DNA from: Methanoregula sp.
GTDB lineage: Archaea; Halobacteriota; Methanomicrobia; Methanomicrobiales; Methanospirillaceae
Assembly: GCA_003141335.1 (NCBI GenBank)
Contig: PLLR01000074.1
Location: 1 to 53,166 of the forward strand
Direction of reading: 5' to 3'
DNA: 53,166 nt
The notes under the pieces are model-generated. The model was not told the DNA's origin and made no database searches. It was given only the letters and a program-made list of their open reading frames with translations. Below are positions 51,058 through 53,166 of the stretch, one piece after another. The stretch's first letter is position 1. Each line of letters begins with the position of its first letter. A program made the position numbers and the translations under genes.

Positions 51058-51906
51058 ATGTCAGTAAAAATTGAAGTAATTGAAGGGGGCATTCCTCACC
51101 AGAAGATCATGATTGGGGGACTCGTAAGCACACTCGTGTGCCTCTACCTGACGTACCTCAATGTGCTCACCAACACCGAAATGTTCGCATTCTTTGGTGG
51201 ACTTGCGATGATTACCGCATTGATCTGGGGGAGCCACACCATCAAGGTGCTGTGCAGTTACGGTATCGGTACCGGTGTGCCGTCAGCAGGTATGATCGCA
51301 TTCGGTTCCGGAGTTATTGCAATGCTGCTCGCTACCAAATTCGGTATGGCAGCTCCAATCGTCGCACTTGTTCTCGCAGCCGTTATCGGGTTCATTCTCG
51401 GGTATATTTCAAATAATATCCTGAACATGAAGATCCCGGCAATGGTTCAGGCACTTACCGAAATGGCAGTAGTTGGTGCGCTGTCCCTTATGGGATTCGC
51501 AGCACTGATCACCGGTGGATTCACCTTTGCCGGTCTGACCACAGGTGAGGTCTCGATGCTCGGGATGACGGTGAGCTCTAACCAGATTTCATTCATCGGT
51601 GGAGGACTTATCGCCGTTGCATTCCTTCTTGGAGCGATCGCAATCCAGCACCCGTTCAACGCGTGTCTGGGACCTGGCTGGAAACAGGACCGGATGCTCA
51701 TGTTGACCGCAGAATGTGGTTTCCTGAGCATGATCGTCGCTGCATTCATGTCCTTTGCACTCATCAGCGCGGGATCTGCAATTATATCGCTGATCATTGC
51801 GATCCTTGGATGGGCATACACCTACAACCAGTATATCTGCCTGTCAAAGCGCGACGCCGCTGCATGGCTTGATGCAAAACCGATTCCTGATATGGAGGGA
51901 CTCTAA
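51058..51906 (+). CDS. mtrC: Tetrahydromethanopterin S-methyltransferase subunit C
   Basis: MSVKIEVIEGGIPHQKIMIGGLVSTLVCLYLTYLN; position in mtr operon. Confidence 0.95.
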   Translation: MSVKIEVIEGGIPHQKIMIGGLVSTLVCLYLTYLNVLTNTEMFAFFGGLAMITALIWGSHTIKVLCSYGIGTGVPSAGMIAFGSGVIAMLLATKFGMAAPIVALVLAAVIGFILGYISNNILNMKIPAMVQALTEMAVVGALSLMGFAALITGGFTFAGLTTGEVSMLGMTVSSNQISFIGGGLIAVAFLLGAIAIQHPFNACLGPGWKQDRMLMLTAECGFLSMIVAAFMSFALISAGSAIISLIIAILGWAYTYNQYICLSKRDAAAWLDAKPIPDMEGL

Positions 51907-52200
51907 ATGGCATACATTCAGGTACTTCCGGAATACGGGCTTGTTGCTGATCCATTGATCGGTCTTGTGACATCCGCAGGCGAATCACTCTCACCCGTTC
52001 TTGAGAAGGTCGCAGCCCTTGAGGCAGTGAGCGCCGATCTGATCAACATGCTTTCCGGTGAGGGTAACTACCTCGCGTCGTTCCCCAACAGGGAGAATGG
52101 TCTTGCAATCGGTGGTGTTATCACTTCATTCTGGTACGGGCTTGCAATCGGACTATTCATTGCCGGAATCATTGCATTCCAGCTGATCAAGGTGGGTTGA
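51907..52200 (+). CDS. mtrB: Tetrahydromethanopterin S-methyltransferase subunit B
   Basis: [35 protein letters not shown]. Confidence 0.95.
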   Translation: MAYIQVLPEYGLVADPLIGLVTSAGESLSPVLEKVAALEAVSADLINMLSGEGNYLASFPNRENGLAIGGVITSFWYGLAIGLFIAGIIAFQLIKVG

Positions 52201-52201
52201 T

Positions 52202-52924
52202 ATGGCACAAAAGAAATCACCAGCAAGTGGCTGGCCACTCGTCAAGGGAGACTTTATCTCAGGTGACGCCAACAGCCCCGTGGCTGTTGTCACCATGGGG
52301 TCACACCTCGACGAAAAGGGCATCTGTGACGCAGGCGCCGCACTGTGCGGTTCCTGTAAGACTGAAAATCTCGGTCTTGAAAAGGTCATCGCCAACATCG
52401 TCGCCAACCCCAACATCCGCTTTATGCTCTGTTGCGGTACCGAAGTCAAGGGTCACCTCGCCGGCCAGACCATGATCGCTCTCCACAAGGGCGGCGTGAA
52501 AGAAGGCAGGGTCGTCGGCGCTGAAGGCGCTATCCCCTTCATCGAGAACCTCAAGGACGAAGCCATCAAGCGCTTCCAGGAGCAGGTCGAATGCGTCAAC
52601 ATCATGGAAAGCGAAGACCTCAACGCAATCAAGGCAAAAATCAACGAACTGAAAGCCCGTGACCCGGGTGCGTTCGCTGCTGATGCCATTGTCGTCGAGG
52701 TCAAGGAAGCCGGCGGTGGCGTTGAGGAGGCAGGTGGAGAAGTTGCCCCGATCTCCGGTGAGATAGCGATCATTACTGCCCGCTTGAAGATCATCGAGAA
52801 GATGGTGACGGATATCGGATACCGGGACAAGTTTGCCGCCGGGGTCTATGCAGGTAAGATCGAAGGCCTGATGATCGGTCTGATCATCTCGTTCGCCCTG
52901 GTCGGATTCCTGATGATGAGGTGA
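52202..52924 (+). CDS. mtrA: Tetrahydromethanopterin S-methyltransferase subunit A
   Basis: [65 protein letters not shown]-terminal TM helix. Confidence 0.97.
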   Translation: MAQKKSPASGWPLVKGDFISGDANSPVAVVTMGSHLDEKGICDAGAALCGSCKTENLGLEKVIANIVANPNIRFMLCCGTEVKGHLAGQTMIALHKGGVKEGRVVGAEGAIPFIENLKDEAIKRFQEQVECVNIMESEDLNAIKAKINELKARDPGAFAADAIVVEVKEAGGGVEEAGGEVAPISGEIAIITARLKIIEKMVTDIGYRDKFAAGVYAGKIEGLMIGLIISFALVGFLMMR

Positions 52925-52929
52925 TAGAG

Positions 52930-53133
52930 ATGGCAGAAGAAGCAAAGACTACAGGACCAGTCAGGATGGTTGCGATCGAGAATATGGTGGAAAACATCCG
53001 CTATAAATCACAGATCCTGGCACGGACGAACAAGATTGACTCGGCAGTAACCGCAACCGGTTTAATCGGGTTTACAGCAGGATTGCTCTGTGCACTGATC
53101 CTGATTTTAGTGCCGGCATTACTGGTGGGATGA
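52930..53133 (+). CDS. mtrF: Tetrahydromethanopterin S-methyltransferase subunit F
   Basis: MAEEAKTTGPVRMVAIENMVENIRYKSQILARTNKIDSA...; single TM. Confidence 0.93.
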   Translation: MAEEAKTTGPVRMVAIENMVENIRYKSQILARTNKIDSAVTATGLIGFTAGLLCALILILVPALLVG

Positions 53134-53143
53134 GGTGAACAAA

Positions 53144-53166
53144 ATGGCACAAAAGAAATCACCAGC
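53144..53166 (+). CDS. mtrA: 5' end of a second mtrA-like gene (truncated by window edge)
   Basis: atggcacaaaagaaatcaccagc is identical to the first 23 nt of mtrA at 52202. Confidence 0.75.

Overview
This window is a methanogenic archaeal chromosome segment. Gene content and order suggest Methanomicrobiales, possibly Methanoregula-like, but that is inference. It is close to a methanogenesis island. Main blocks: (i) minus-strand sulfur amino acid operon: tRNA-Cys(GCA), SepCysS, MetY, an unlisted 29-aa micro-ORF, MetX-CBS, a free-standing ThrRS editing domain, DUF1890, DUF1894; (ii) MgtA-type P-type ATPase and a PEGA lipoprotein; (iii) tightly overlapping minus-strand coenzyme B cluster: small ORF, methanogenesis marker 11-like protein, radical SAM protein, IorA-like TPP enzyme, AksA, AksD, AksE, Cys-rich unknown, AksF; (iv) ftr divergent from fwdGF-hdrCBA-mvhD-fwdDBAC; (v) mcrBDCGA; (vi) accessory region with a frameshifted fmdE remnant, DUF2124, DUF4405, an MBL protein, DUF134, DUF169, DUF5320, AtwA, Mrp ATPase, cysteine desulfurase and a SPASM-type radical SAM enzyme; (vii) CbiMN and CbiQO with a DtxR-like regulator; (viii) mtrEDCBAF followed by the start of a second mtrA. 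The best candidates for undescribed biology are: the coenzyme B cluster, which carries unassigned enzymes beside AksA/D/E/F where known pathway steps lack enzymes; a three-copy CATATG promoter element at near-constant distance from start codons around a DUF134 regulator gene; and a 25-bp operator shared by the regulator-cbiQO and cbiMN transcription units. All homology calls are from reading the sequence; no database search was run.
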